DNA from: Ostreococcus lucimarinus CCE9901 | Lineage: Eukaryota; Chlorophyta; Mamiellophyceae; Mamiellales; Bathycoccaceae | Assembly (NCBI RefSeq): GCF_000092065.1 | Contig: NC_009365.1 | Span: 124,001-188,000 of the forward strand | Length of the DNA: 64,000 nt | Direction of reading: 5' to 3' | In this document: positions 44,890 to 55,086 of the stretch, piece after piece | Layout of the letters: every line of letters begins with the position of its first letter | Numbering within the stretch: the first letter of the stretch is position 1 | The notes under the pieces: model-generated | What the model was told of the DNA's origin: nothing | What the model saw: the letters and a program-made list of their open reading frames with translations, nothing else | Databases searched by the model: none | Position numbers and translations under genes: made by a program

Positions 44890-47292
44890 TTACAAATCGT
44901 CGTCGGAATCGATCCAAGGCGGACGCGGGACGACGAGGGGATTGGGTTCGGGCGCGGCGTTCGGTTTGGCGGTGACGTGGACGTATCGGGAGAGTAAAGC
45001 GCCGCGGAGGATGTCGTCGTCGGCGACGGCGGCGGCGGCGGCGGCGCTCGGCGGTTCGGGGGCGTCGGCGAGGTCTGCGCGCGACGTCGGGTCGAACGAG
45101 CGTTCGGAGTCCGTCATCGCGATGATACTCGGCGGTATGGGAGCGTTTGTGAGGTCCTCGCTCGAGGCGGCGGCGGCGGCGGCGAGCCGACGCGCGCGAA
45201 GCGTCGCGGAGCCCAAGCGTCGATGGGACCTTTCCGACGCGGTTTCGCTCGTCGTGTCGCTCGTCGTCTTGAACTTTCGCCTAGGTTTCACGGACACGGC
45301 CTCAGAGGCTTCGGAATCGGAGTCGCCGCGCGTTGGTGACGGTGGATTCTTCGCGCGCGGCGCGGAAGCGCGAAGTCGCGGATTCTCGTTCGCCCGTCGC
45401 CACGCGTCTTCGAGTTCTTTTTGTTTGTCAGCCAGATCCATCAAGTCCAGGTTCAGCGTTCGGCTGATCTCTCGGATCTCCGTCGAGAGCGTATCCATGC
45501 GCTTCAGCAGGTCGTCGTCTGCGCCACTCGTCGTCGCGATGATGGATGCAATTTCTCTTCTCACCGCCTCTCTCGTCGCCGCCTCTTTCGTCGCCGCGTG
45601 CTCGATGTCTTCCTCCCATTTTTGCTCACGAACGTCGATAGCGAACTGGAGCTTGGCGAACTGTGCGTTCACTGACGCCATCTCACCTTTCGCTGCATCT
45701 AAGAGCTGCTGCGCCTCCTCGCACGTGATGGCGGTGTCGAGTTTTGCAAGGTGCGCGTCCGCGTCTACGGCGGCGGCGCGGTCGGCTTTCAGCTGTTCAA
45801 TTTCTTTCTCGAGCGCGACGACGTGCGCATCGTACGCACGCTTACTCGACTCCATGTGCTCGTTCAATCGATCCATCTCTTCGATCGCCTTCGACTCTAC
45901 GAACCGCACGCGCTCCGACGCCTTAGTGGCGAGCGACGCGTACTCTTCGCCGAATTTGTTCAACGCCTGTTCCATGCGCTCGATGACTTTACTCTTTTTT
46001 CGCCCGCTCGAACGTTCGGCTTCGAGCGCTTTTACGACTAACCGTAAATGTCTCGGCGCAGCATCGCGCTCGTGCGCGCGTAGCTCCGTCTCCGCGCCGA
46101 CTTCTAGACAGCCGAATGCGGCGAACGCGCACGGCTTGCTCGCCCCGACGCAAAAGAATTCTTGGTGGGCGTCAAACGCTCTCGTACGCACCATGGCGCG
46201 GCATCGAGGACAAGGCCGTCTAGACTCTTCACACTTCACCGCGTGTATCGATGCGTGCATTGCGTTAACCACGGCATCGCAGCTCGGACAGTGCCACGGG
46301 CGAAAGTCGCAATCTGTCCTGTGTGAGTCGATGGCGTCACGCTCGCATCCGTACAAGCAGCCGTTGCCGTCCTCGTGCTGCAAGTTAATAAATCCACACT
46401 TGATGTACTCCCGAGGGCAGATCTCACGGTGTTCGGCGAGCTCACGTCGTTTACCATCCCACTCGCACTCGTTCGGGCATTTCACGAGCGCGCTCGGGCA
46501 CGTCAACGCGTGCTGCGTCATCTTACAAAACGGCACAACGTCTTCGCAACCCTTGACGTCGCACTTCACCGACCGCCACGCGCATTCACTCACGTGACTC
46601 ACGTAGGCAATCTTCGTCACGATCGCGCCGCAGTAATCCCTCCCCTTTCGCGCCTCGTTCGCCTCGCACTCCACGCGCGAGTCGTACGGATACCAACATC
46701 GTCTCGGCACGAAGGCGCACTCGCGATCGTGCACGTCTCGTAAACGCAACCGAATACCGCTCTCACCGCACCCATCCGCCTTCCAGCACCACTCACTCGC
46801 GCCCTGCGCGTTTCGCTTCAACACCATCGCGCGTCTGCACAGCACGGGCAACGACTGAATCGCATCCTCGACCTCGGCGTCCTCCGCGAGCGCGTCCTCC
46901 GCGTCCTCCCTCGGCGCGCACTTCGCGCAATACGTCGTCCCGTTCTCCGCCACCACGGGCGACAGCATCACGTCTCGACACTGCGGACACACCAAGCTCG
47001 CGTGCGGAAACCCCACGAAAACCGTCGGCGCGTGTTCGAGCGCGTCGTCCTCCGCGGCTTCCTCCGCGTCGTCGCCGCGCGTCGCCGCCGTCGAATCCTC
47101 GCCCGCGGTCTCCATCCTCCCCGACGTCATCGCCGCCCCTCCGCGCGCGTCGACGCCATCCAGCGTCGCGCCCGCGTCGCGCCGCGCCCGTCCGAGCGCG
47201 CCGCGCGCCGTCCACGGCGTCGCGCGGTTCGTTGACATCCAAAAATCCGTTCCATTGCCTCGCGCGTCCCGAAGCCTCACGAGCCCGCCCAT
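44890..47292 (-). CDS. RING/TRAF-type zinc-finger protein with coiled coil
   Basis: An 800-residue protein. An acidic N-terminal region (to about 100) is followed by a RING or U-box-like segment CPQCRDVMLSPVV...YCAKC, then TRAF-type zinc fingers (for example CKMTQHALTCPSALVKCPNEC, and RPCPRCRAMVRTRAFDAHQEFFC). A long coiled coil runs from about residue 440 to 650. The tail is Ser/Asp-rich with an Ala run. TRAF-like RING proteins are often ubiquitin ligases; substrate unknown. The Met at 55 (MTSGRME) is an alternative start. There is no MATH domain, so it is not a canonical TRAF. Confidence 0.75.
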   Translation of the reverse strand: MGGLVRLRDARGNGTDFWMSTNRATPWTARGALGRARRDAGATLDGVDARGGAAMTSGRMETAGEDSTAATRGDDAEEAAEDDALEHAPTVFVGFPHASLVCPQCRDVMLSPVVAENGTTYCAKCAPREDAEDALAEDAEVEDAIQSLPVLCRRAMVLKRNAQGASEWCWKADGCGESGIRLRLRDVHDRECAFVPRRCWYPYDSRVECEANEARKGRDYCGAIVTKIAYVSHVSECAWRSVKCDVKGCEDVVPFCKMTQHALTCPSALVKCPNECEWDGKRRELAEHREICPREYIKCGFINLQHEDGNGCLYGCERDAIDSHRTDCDFRPWHCPSCDAVVNAMHASIHAVKCEESRRPCPRCRAMVRTRAFDAHQEFFCVGASKPCAFAAFGCLEVGAETELRAHERDAAPRHLRLVVKALEAERSSGRKKSKVIERMEQALNKFGEEYASLATKASERVRFVESKAIEEMDRLNEHMESSKRAYDAHVVALEKEIEQLKADRAAAVDADAHLAKLDTAITCEEAQQLLDAAKGEMASVNAQFAKLQFAIDVREQKWEEDIEHAATKEAATREAVRREIASIIATTSGADDDLLKRMDTLSTEIREISRTLNLDLMDLADKQKELEDAWRRANENPRLRASAPRAKNPPSPTRGDSDSEASEAVSVKPRRKFKTTSDTTSETASERSHRRLGSATLRARRLAAAAAASSEDLTNAPIPPSIIAMTDSERSFDPTSRADLADAPEPPSAAAAAAVADDDILRGALLSRYVHVTAKPNAAPEPNPLVVPRPPWIDSDDDL

Positions 47293-47753
47293 GGCGCGCG
47301 CGCCGCGTCGCGCGTCGCGCTCGCGCGCGCTCGCGCGGTCCGTCGCGACGTCGCGGTTCGCGCGACGCCCGCGCGACGCGCGCGCGTCTGACGGTCGCGC
47401 GCCGGCGCACCGGCCTCGAGTCCCCCCGTTCTCGAATCAAGACTCGTCAAATGATGGGCGTTTCGAGTTTGATGGGCGTTTCGAGCGCGCAATACGTGGA
47501 GCGAGGCGCGCGCGCGCGGACGGCGCGAAGTCTCGCCTCAGTGCGCGTCGCGACGCCATCGCGCCGCCGACACGCCGCCGCGCGACGCGTCGATTTCCAC
47601 GCCACCGCGAGACGGCGCCGCGCGACCGCGAACGCCCTCGAGCGACGCGCATTCGAACGAATTCTCGAACCCTATTGATCCCCGCGATCGACCGCGCATT
47701 CCGTGGAATCGCATTCGCGACGCGTTCACCGACGAAACGCGCGATTCGGCGTC
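47293..47753. promoter_or_regulatory. 461-bp divergent promoter region (TRAF-type gene / HOS15)
   Basis: Both start codons point away from this interval. A perfect 15-bp direct repeat (GATGGGCGTTTCGAG) lies at 47453-47467 and 47471-47485. Other open frames here are compositional. No TATA element was recognised. Confidence 0.45.
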
Positions 47754-49492
47754 ATGTCGCTCACGAGCGATGAGATGAATTATTTGGTGTATCGATATTT
47801 GCTCGAAAGTGGGTTCACGCACGCGGCGTTCGCGCTCGGGAACGAGAGCTACGTCGATGGGCGAAAGTTGACCGACGGCCAACGCGAGGTTCCCCCGGGG
47901 GCGTTGATCTCGTTCGTGCAGAAGGGGTTGCAGTACTGCGAGCTCGAGGCGAATCTGAATGAGGTGCGTGAAGTGATGACGCGCGCGCGCGACGCGGGAG
48001 GCGGGCGGAACGGGGCGCGCGGGACGACGCGGGCGCGCGACGCGTCGACGCGCGCGAGCGAGGAAATGTTAAAAATTAAACGCGGACGAACGCGCGGCGA
48101 CGGTGCGCGGATGACTGACGGTGTCGGTGACGGTTTTATTTCGTTATGTAGGATGGTACGGATGTTGACGCCGATTTTAGCGTGCTGAGCGCTAAGGATT
48201 TGCTGTCGCTGAGCGTGGACGAGTTGAAGGAACTCGTCTCCGCGCGGAGAAATATGACAGAGGAGGAGCGCAAGGCATTGAGGGAGGAGGAAGAGAAGGA
48301 GGCGCGCGCCAAGGCGGAGGCGAATGGGATCAAGATCGAGAGTGATATTGAGCGAGAGATCAAGTCGGAGGAAGTGACGGTGTTGGATGGACACACGAGC
48401 GAGGTTTTCATATGCGCGTGGAACCCGACGAAGCAAATGCTGGCGAGCGGTAGCGGAGACAGCACGGCGCGGGTGTGGACCGTGCCGGCTGGGCCGTCCG
48501 GGCGCGAGGCACAGACGAAGTTGGCGAAGCCGAAGGTGCTGGATCACAAAGCGAGCGGTGATGGCGTCGAGGCGATGGATACAGACGAGAAGAGCGCGGC
48601 GCCCGACGGCAAGTCGATGCAAGGCGACGTCACCACGCTCGACTGGAACGCGGACGGTACTCTGCTCGCGACTGGCTCGTACGATGGCCAGGCACGCATT
48701 TGGGATACGAATGGCAAGCTAAAAATGAGCTTGAAGCATCACAAGGGCCCGATTTTCTCCCTCAAGTGGAACAAGACGGGCGACTGCTTGCTCAGCGGTT
48801 CCGTGGACAAGACGGCTATCGTGTGGGACGCGAAGACGGGCGACATGAAGCAGCAGTTCGCGTTCCACTCCGCGCCCACACTTGATGTGGACTGGCGAAG
48901 CCCCACGGAGTTCGCCACGTCTTCCATGGATCACTCCATCTACGTGTGCAAACTTGGGGACGACAAGCCCATCAAGGCGTTCAACGGGCACACTGACGAG
49001 GTGAACGCCATCAAGTGGGATCCGAGCGGAACGCTCCTCGCGTCTTGCTCGGACGACTTCACGGCAAAAGTGTGGAGCTTGAAGAAGGATACGTGCGTGC
49101 ACGACTTCAACGAGCACGAGAAGGAAATATATACCATCAAATGGAGCCCCACGGGCCCCGGCACGGAGAATCCCGACCTCCCGCTCCTTCTCGCCACCGC
49201 GTCGTACGACGCCACCATCAAGCTTTGGGACGTGGAGTCCGGTAAGTGTTTGCACACGTTGGAAGGTCACACTGACCCGGTGTACTCCGTCGCCTTTAGT
49301 CCCGACGGCAAGTACCTCGCGAGCGGTTCTTTCGATAAGCACTTGCACATTTGGAACGTAAAGGATGGGAGCTTGATGCGAACGTATCAAGGAGAGGGTG
49401 GTATTTTCGAGGTTTGCTGGAACAAGGAAGGGACCAAAGTCGCCGCTTGCTTTTCGAATAATAGGGTGTCTGTCCTGGATTTCGAGAATTAG
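47754..49492 (+). CDS. HOS15: HOS15/TBL1 co-repressor WD40 protein (two exons)
   Basis: Exon 1 (47754-47963, 70 codons) and exon 2 (48152-49492) join across a 188-bp intron to give 516 residues. Exon 1 carries the LisH domain ([19 protein letters not shown]) and the [13 protein letters not shown] helix. Exon 2 begins [16 protein letters not shown], the normal continuation in HOS15, TBL1 and TBLR1. A Glu/Lys-rich linker follows. Then WD40 repeats from about residue 145 ([13 protein letters not shown]) to the end ([11 protein letters not shown]). These proteins recruit histone deacetylases and bind histones. The family's F-box-like segment is not obvious to me here. The 3' end faces NUP96, 76 bp away. 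Confidence 0.92.
47964..48151 (+). other. HOS15 intron
   Basis: 188 bp, phase 0, with donor GTGCGTG, branch motif ACTGAC (branch A at 48118, 33 nt before the last base) and acceptor ATGTAG. Confidence 0.88.
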
Positions 49493-49568
49493 CGCGAGTT
49501 AGCGGAGAGAGAAGTTTTTTTAATTCGAATGGTCGATTCCAGAAAATTTCATTCCATTATTCATCGCA

Positions 49569-51401
49569 TCACGGCCGAGGCGTCGAATACACGTCCCACA
49601 GCGCGTGCGCGTCGTCGAGCGATTCCTGCGGTACCGCGCACACGTCCTTGATGAACGCTATCTTTCCATCATCGCATTTCCACTCCTCGAAACGCTCACG
49701 CAAGATGTGCCCCGTCATTTTCGTCCGCCGCGTGTCGTCTCTCAAGTGTTGCGAGACGAAGACGGCCCACTCGCACCGTCCTCGCTCAGGCATACCAAGA
49801 AGCTGCGTCGCGAAGGCGACGGTGATTTCGTCCGCCAACGCGTCCATGCCCTCGCCCTCTAGCACACCGATCGCGTTTAAGACGCCGAATAGGTGCCAAG
49901 CAAGCGACGCGTTCAAGACGTCATCCGAGTACGTGAGCGGGTGAAACGCCACGCGCACCTCCGCCGTGCTCGGCGACCCGCCTTCGTCCTCGGTGGACGC
50001 GGCGAGGGCGAGAATGTTGAACGCCACGTCGCGCAAGTGTGTCGCTTGGTTCGCGTCGAGTGCTTCGTAAGTCGCAACCGGCGGCAGCGGGTTCGCCGCG
50101 CGCTGTTGCGCGACGGCGTCGAGGTAGTTCTTCACCACGTCGCGCAGCGGCGACGTCGGTCCGGCGGCGAGCCACATGTGTAAGCCTAAGTTTTGATACC
50201 AACCCATCCCGTCATCGTCGCGCTCGACCTCACCGGCGAGAAGCTTGAATGCTTGCTCGCTGAACTCGTCGATGTACTTGCCCACCGACCCCGCGCGCCA
50301 GCGCGTGAGCTGTTGCTTGGCGTAGAACGCCACGTTTTTGCCGGCGCCGATTTGCGCCAAACACGTCGCCAAACGCGGATCTCCGTGCGCTGCCGCAGCG
50401 CGTGCAGCGCTCACGGTTCGACCACCGGCGACGTGCGTTAACGCCGCACGTCTACCGAACAGCTCTTCCTCGCAAGGCGCAGCGCGCGCGACTTGTTCTC
50501 GCAACCAAGCGCTCACGCCGGCGCGTCTTCGGTGCACCTCCGCCGCGGTGCCTCGAGACGCCCCGAGCTTGTCCTCGGCGAACAACTCACTCACGAGCGC
50601 CCACGCGCTGACTTCCGCCGCCGCGCGATCGCGCGCGACGACGTCGTCGCCATTACTATTCGCTAACGCCTCAACCACGGCCTCCAACTGTCGCAAGCAC
50701 GTCGCGGCGATGCCATACGGTTTCGATTCCGTCGACTCGCGCGAGCACGCCTGACGCAATCCCCCACTCGCGCGTCGCACCGACTGATCCAGGGCCACCT
50801 CCAGCGCACCCACGACGCCCGCAAACGTCATCTTCGTCCGAACCGCGCACGCGACGACGCCGTCGTCTCCGATCGCCGGCGTCGCCAACGCGCCGCGCGC
50901 GCCGAACGCGGCGCCGCGAGACCCCGCGAGCGCGCCGTACGCGTCCACCCCTCCCACCGACGCCTCCCGCGTCGCCGGCGCCGCGCGCGTCGACGCATAC
51001 CGCATCGACGCCGTCGCTCGCATCGCGTGTCCGAGCGCTCTCGCCATGGGCGGCGGCCGAGGCCTCGCGACCGCGTCGCCGCGCGCTTCGTTTGAATCCG
51101 TCTCCAACGCGCGCGCCTCATTTTCACCGTCATCCACGGATAAGAACGCCCCGAACGCGTCCGCGGTGGAGGTCTGACGCGCGCGCAACGCTTCGAGCGC
51201 GTCCTCGTGCGCGCGCAGCGCTTCCGCGGTGGCGCGCGAGTCGTAAAGGTCTACGATCGCATCGTCGCGCGCGTCTTCATCCATGAAATCGTCGCCGTCG
51301 ACGCGCTTCGCGAGACGACGCGCGCCGACGACGCCGAGCGGGACGTCGTCATCGTCCGAGACGTCGCTGTCGGCGTCGAGGAGACCGACGCGCGTGGCCA
51401 T
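49569..51401 (-). CDS. NUP96: Nucleoporin NUP96 (Y-complex), stand-alone
   Basis: A 610-residue protein with the Nup96/Nup145C helical domain. The N-terminal 150 residues are acidic and Ala-rich. The helical domain carries the YSDDVLNASLAWHLFGVLNAIG segment and CEWAVFVSQHLRDDT, both conserved in the NUP96 finger helix of the Y-complex. The Y-complex forms the scaffold of the nuclear pore. There is no NUP98 GLFG repeat or autoproteolytic HFS site upstream in the frame, so here NUP96 is made as a separate protein, as reported for plants. It is shorter than the human domain. Confidence 0.8.
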   Translation of the reverse strand: MATRVGLLDADSDVSDDDDVPLGVVGARRLAKRVDGDDFMDEDARDDAIVDLYDSRATAEALRAHEDALEALRARQTSTADAFGAFLSVDDGENEARALETDSNEARGDAVARPRPPPMARALGHAMRATASMRYASTRAAPATREASVGGVDAYGALAGSRGAAFGARGALATPAIGDDGVVACAVRTKMTFAGVVGALEVALDQSVRRASGGLRQACSRESTESKPYGIAATCLRQLEAVVEALANSNGDDVVARDRAAAEVSAWALVSELFAEDKLGASRGTAAEVHRRRAGVSAWLREQVARAAPCEEELFGRRAALTHVAGGRTVSAARAAAAHGDPRLATCLAQIGAGKNVAFYAKQQLTRWRAGSVGKYIDEFSEQAFKLLAGEVERDDDGMGWYQNLGLHMWLAAGPTSPLRDVVKNYLDAVAQQRAANPLPPVATYEALDANQATHLRDVAFNILALAASTEDEGGSPSTAEVRVAFHPLTYSDDVLNASLAWHLFGVLNAIGVLEGEGMDALADEITVAFATQLLGMPERGRCEWAVFVSQHLRDDTRRTKMTGHILRERFEEWKCDDGKIAFIKDVCAVPQESLDDAHALWDVYSTPRP

Positions 51402-51528
51402 GGCGCGACGGCGTCTGCGGGGGACGACGCGCGACGCGGCGGTTCGGTCGCGGTTTCAAACGGTGGCGTCGCGCGGCGCGTGCGGTGCGTGTTTCCGCGG
51501 TGTCTGCGTTTGCTTGAATGAAATCACA

Positions 51529-54500
51529 TCACGGAGCGATGGTGTCTAAAGCCATGTAGGTATCGCACCAGGCGGTGTGCAGGGCGCTCGGTTCCGTCGC
51601 GTCGCGAATCGGCGGTACGCCGCGGCCGCGATACGCCGCGCGCGTGAGCTTTTCCACTTCCTCCGGCGGTCGTTCGTTCGCTAAGTTATCCCAATCGATG
51701 TCGCAGAGCAGCGCGGATCGCTTGACTAATGTGGCGTCGTGCATGCGGTCTTTTGGGTTGACCACGAGAAGCGCGCGAGCCAAGGCGACGGCTTTGGGAT
51801 CGGCGTCGCCGCGGAAGATCGTGGATAAATCGCACCGACAAATTGACTCGTACGTCTTGTGCGTGACTTTCATCCCGAACGGTGGCGTCCCGTTGAGTAA
51901 GTGCACGATGAACGTCCCGAGCGAAAACCAGTCCGCGCGTTCGTCGTGGCCGACGCCGCGAACGACTTCGGGCGCCATGTACGCCGCGGCGCCGCACGCC
52001 GTAAACGTCTTTCCGGGCGTGTCGTCCGTCACCGCGAGATGTTTAGCGAAGCGGAAGTCAGTCAACCGCAGCGCGCCGTGCTGATCGATCGTCATCGTCT
52101 CCGGGTCCATTCCTCGGAATACGATGTCCATGGCGTGGACGTACTCGAACACGAGCGTAAACGCGGCGACGTAGTACTTGACGACTTCGGGCTTGGAGCC
52201 GCCGCCGCACGCGATGACAGCTTCGAGCGCACATCTCGGCGCGAATGGGTACGGAATGGAGATGAAACTCGAGTCTTTCGATGGGATGGCGGGTATGGGA
52301 ATGAATGCCGGCGGCTTGGCTGAGCCCGCCGTGAGCATTGTGATGATGGCGCGCTCGCGCAACACGCCCTCGACTCGCGCGAGCGATTCTGTTCTCGCGA
52401 GCGAGATCTGCACCGTCGCCTCCTTAGACGCCCCCTTCGTTTCGCGCAAGTGACCGAGCAACGTCATGTACAGCGCCTCACGCGAGGCTCGCTCGTCGTC
52501 CCCGAAACTTAATCGCCGCTCGTGCGGATCTAAAGCGCGCTGGGGCGATCGGATGCGTTCCATCGACGACGATCGCTCGAGAGTGGCGCTCGACGTCCGC
52601 ACGATCGCCTCGGTTCCGGTGACGTTTGTTATATCGGTCAGCTTAACGCGCCATACCTCAACGTCGTCGCTGATGGCTTGAATATTAGTCGCACACGGCG
52701 CGCCACTTCTCGAGAGAAGCGCGCGTTCACCAAAATATTGCCCACTCGTCAACTTGAGCACCACCCTCGGCGTCTCGCTCTCGTCGCGCGCATTCGCACG
52801 CACGGTGCACGACACATCCCCCCTACTGATGATGTACATAGCATTTATCTGCTGTCCCTGACGCGCGATGAGCTCGCTTGTTTGAGCCTTTACGAGAGAT
52901 TTCCCGCGCTTATCGACGATGTTCGTGGCGATTCGGCGCAAGTCGCTGATGCTCACGGCTTTCAGCGCGTCCACGCCGCGCAGCGCGCTCGTGAGCGTGT
53001 TTACGCTCGGCTCGTCGTCCTCGCGCATGAGACGCGTGTAAGTGGCGAAGTCAAGCACCCAGAGGACCACGTCACTGTTCGCGGTGACGGTCTCGTGCGG
53101 ATTTTGGGCGTGCGCCATGCACTGTTCGTTGAAGCACATTCTGTCGCCGCCTTTGCCATACGTTCGCACCTTGACGGCTTCCTTCTTCTCCGCATTCTCG
53201 TCTCCCTCGTTCTCGACCCACGCGACGTTGTCGCGCCCCGTGAGAGTGCCACTCTGTACGGCATAAAGCGCACGCAGCGAATACTTGTCGTTTTGCGTCA
53301 CGACGACATCGCCGTCGTACACTCTTTTCCTGTACATCGCCTCCGCGACTTCGTTCAAAATCGCATCCGAGACGCCGATAAATAAGAATGATTGCTTGAG
53401 AATCGATAATAACGCCGATTTGTCCTCCGCGGTGGCGATGGACAGATCTCCCATCTGCTCTTCCAGTGAACCTCTCGTGTTGAACGAGATATCGGACGGT
53501 AAACCGTAAGGGTGCACCACGCGATAACTGCGGCGCGTTTGCATGGTGAACGACGGCACGACGCGACGTCGAGGTCTCGCCGACGTTGGGAACGGCGACG
53601 AGAGCTGGTTCGCGCGATCGGGAAAGTTGAACAGCGCACTGACGCTCACGGACTTTCTCGGCGTGACGGGATCGGGATCGGGATGGGTTTCGTCCGGGAA
53701 GTCTTCAATCAAGATGACGATGACGGTGATGTCGTCCGTGCGCGTCTCGTATTGAAGCCAGAGCTTGTACGATTCCACCACGAGCGCGATTGCGCTCTGC
53801 TGTGGATCGCTCGTCGCCATCGCGGCTTTGATCACGCTTGTGGACGGAATGAATTCGAAAACTCCATCTGAAGCGATCACGATCGCCTTCGTGTCTTTGT
53901 TCAAGCGCACGCGCTCGATTTCCGGCGTCGCGACGACGCCGATGCGCTCGGCGACGGCGTCGCCTATGGAACGAGTAAACGCCGTGCCAGGATACATCCC
54001 ATTCTTCGCCCACAGTCGCGGGGGATCGCCATCGTCGTCTTGCTCCGTCCCCCAACACTGCACGGTGGGATCTTTGAACCCCTCGAGCTGATCGAGCGTC
54101 ATCACGCGCGCGCCCGCCTTCTTCACCCGCTCGCACTCATCCGCGCGAAACGGCGTCTGATCCGAACTCAAATCCACCGTCTCCACCACAACCTCTCCCT
54201 TATCGTCCGCCTTCTCTATCCCCATCGTCGCCCGCGAGTCCCCCACGTTTATCACGTACAAATCCCTCCCCTTCACGTGCGCGATGATCCCCGTCGTCCC
54301 GCTCAACGAATCGTCCACCTCGCTCCTTCGCAGCGCCTCGTTCGTCGTTCGAAACGCCTCCTCGTACCCTTTCGCGTCCCCAAACTCTCGCTTCGCCATC
54401 TCCATCGGCACTCTCATCGCCGCGAACCTCGCGCACTCCGTTCCAAACTCCCCGTGTCCGTCGAAGACGCCGAAGACGCACTCGTCGTCGCGATCTCCAA

Positions 54501-54885
54501 ATCTCGCCTCGCTCACGTGCGCGTCCTGGTTCGCCTTGCTCAGCGCCTCTGGGTAGTACCCTCGCTGCGAGCACGCCGCGTATCGCATCGCGTACGACTG
54601 CGCGCGACCGCGTTCGTCCGTGAACGCCACTCGGACCGTCTTCGCGCCCTTGACGCCGGCGAGACGGGCGTTGTATTGCTCCTGCGTCAGCGGGCCGCCG
54701 CGCAGGCGCACTTGGTACCGCACGGGGGCGTCGTCCGTCGGATCGACGCATTCGTCGTCGTCGCGCGCGCGCGCGCGATCGGCGACGGGACGAACGGGGC
54801 GCGCGCGCGATGGAGACGCGGGCGCGCGAGGCGCCGCGTCGCGCGCGGCGCTCGCGGCGTCCGCGGCGGAGGACGCGCATCCCAT
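51529..54885 (-). CDS. PP2C phosphatase + two cyclic-nucleotide domains + kinase-like domain
   Basis: An 1,118-residue protein with the plant-type PP2C/cyclic-nucleotide-binding/kinase layout. MGCASS at the start predicts N-myristoylation at Gly2 and palmitoylation at Cys3. PP2C covers residues about 85-400 with metal ligands in NQD (Asp121), FDGHG (Asp142), SDG (Asp340) and DDITV (Asp385). Two cyclic-nucleotide-like domains follow at about 495-620 and 640-760. In the second, the phosphate cassette reads FGERALL...APCATN, so Cys731 replaces the usual Arg. The kinase-like domain (about 880-1090) has FRGMDPET in place of HRDLKPEN and DFR in place of DFG, with APE retained. Phosphatase activity is likely; kinase activity is doubtful. 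Related plant proteins have been called PKG-like. Confidence 0.88.
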   Translation of the reverse strand: MGCASSAADAASAARDAAPRAPASPSRARPVRPVADRARARDDDECVDPTDDAPVRYQVRLRGGPLTQEQYNARLAGVKGAKTVRVAFTDERGRAQSYAMRYAACSQRGYYPEALSKANQDAHVSEARFGDRDDECVFGVFDGHGEFGTECARFAAMRVPMEMAKREFGDAKGYEEAFRTTNEALRRSEVDDSLSGTTGIIAHVKGRDLYVINVGDSRATMGIEKADDKGEVVVETVDLSSDQTPFRADECERVKKAGARVMTLDQLEGFKDPTVQCWGTEQDDDGDPPRLWAKNGMYPGTAFTRSIGDAVAERIGVVATPEIERVRLNKDTKAIVIASDGVFEFIPSTSVIKAAMATSDPQQSAIALVVESYKLWLQYETRTDDITVIVILIEDFPDETHPDPDPVTPRKSVSVSALFNFPDRANQLSSPFPTSARPRRRVVPSFTMQTRRSYRVVHPYGLPSDISFNTRGSLEEQMGDLSIATAEDKSALLSILKQSFLFIGVSDAILNEVAEAMYRKRVYDGDVVVTQNDKYSLRALYAVQSGTLTGRDNVAWVENEGDENAEKKEAVKVRTYGKGGDRMCFNEQCMAHAQNPHETVTANSDVVLWVLDFATYTRLMREDDEPSVNTLTSALRGVDALKAVSISDLRRIATNIVDKRGKSLVKAQTSELIARQGQQINAMYIISRGDVSCTVRANARDESETPRVVLKLTSGQYFGERALLSRSGAPCATNIQAISDDVEVWRVKLTDITNVTGTEAIVRTSSATLERSSSMERIRSPQRALDPHERRLSFGDDERASREALYMTLLGHLRETKGASKEATVQISLARTESLARVEGVLRERAIITMLTAGSAKPPAFIPIPAIPSKDSSFISIPYPFAPRCALEAVIACGGGSKPEVVKYYVAAFTLVFEYVHAMDIVFRGMDPETMTIDQHGALRLTDFRFAKHLAVTDDTPGKTFTACGAAAYMAPEVVRGVGHDERADWFSLGTFIVHLLNGTPPFGMKVTHKTYESICRCDLSTIFRGDADPKAVALARALLVVNPKDRMHDATLVKRSALLCDIDWDNLANERPPEEVEKLTRAAYRGRGVPPIRDATEPSALHTAWCDTYMALDTIAP

Positions 54886-55086
54886 GCGCGCGGCGAAGAG
54901 TGCGGCAACGGTTTGGATTTGGAGGCGAGCGGGACGGGACGCGCGAGACGAGACGCGATTCGAATGGATCGAGAGAACCGCGAGGGACGCGCGACGAAAA
55001 GCGCGGATAAGGTGATACTAAGGATGCTACGCGCGCGCGTTCGCGCGAGGGACGAGGGGCGTCGCGACGGCGGTGGACGGGACGAG

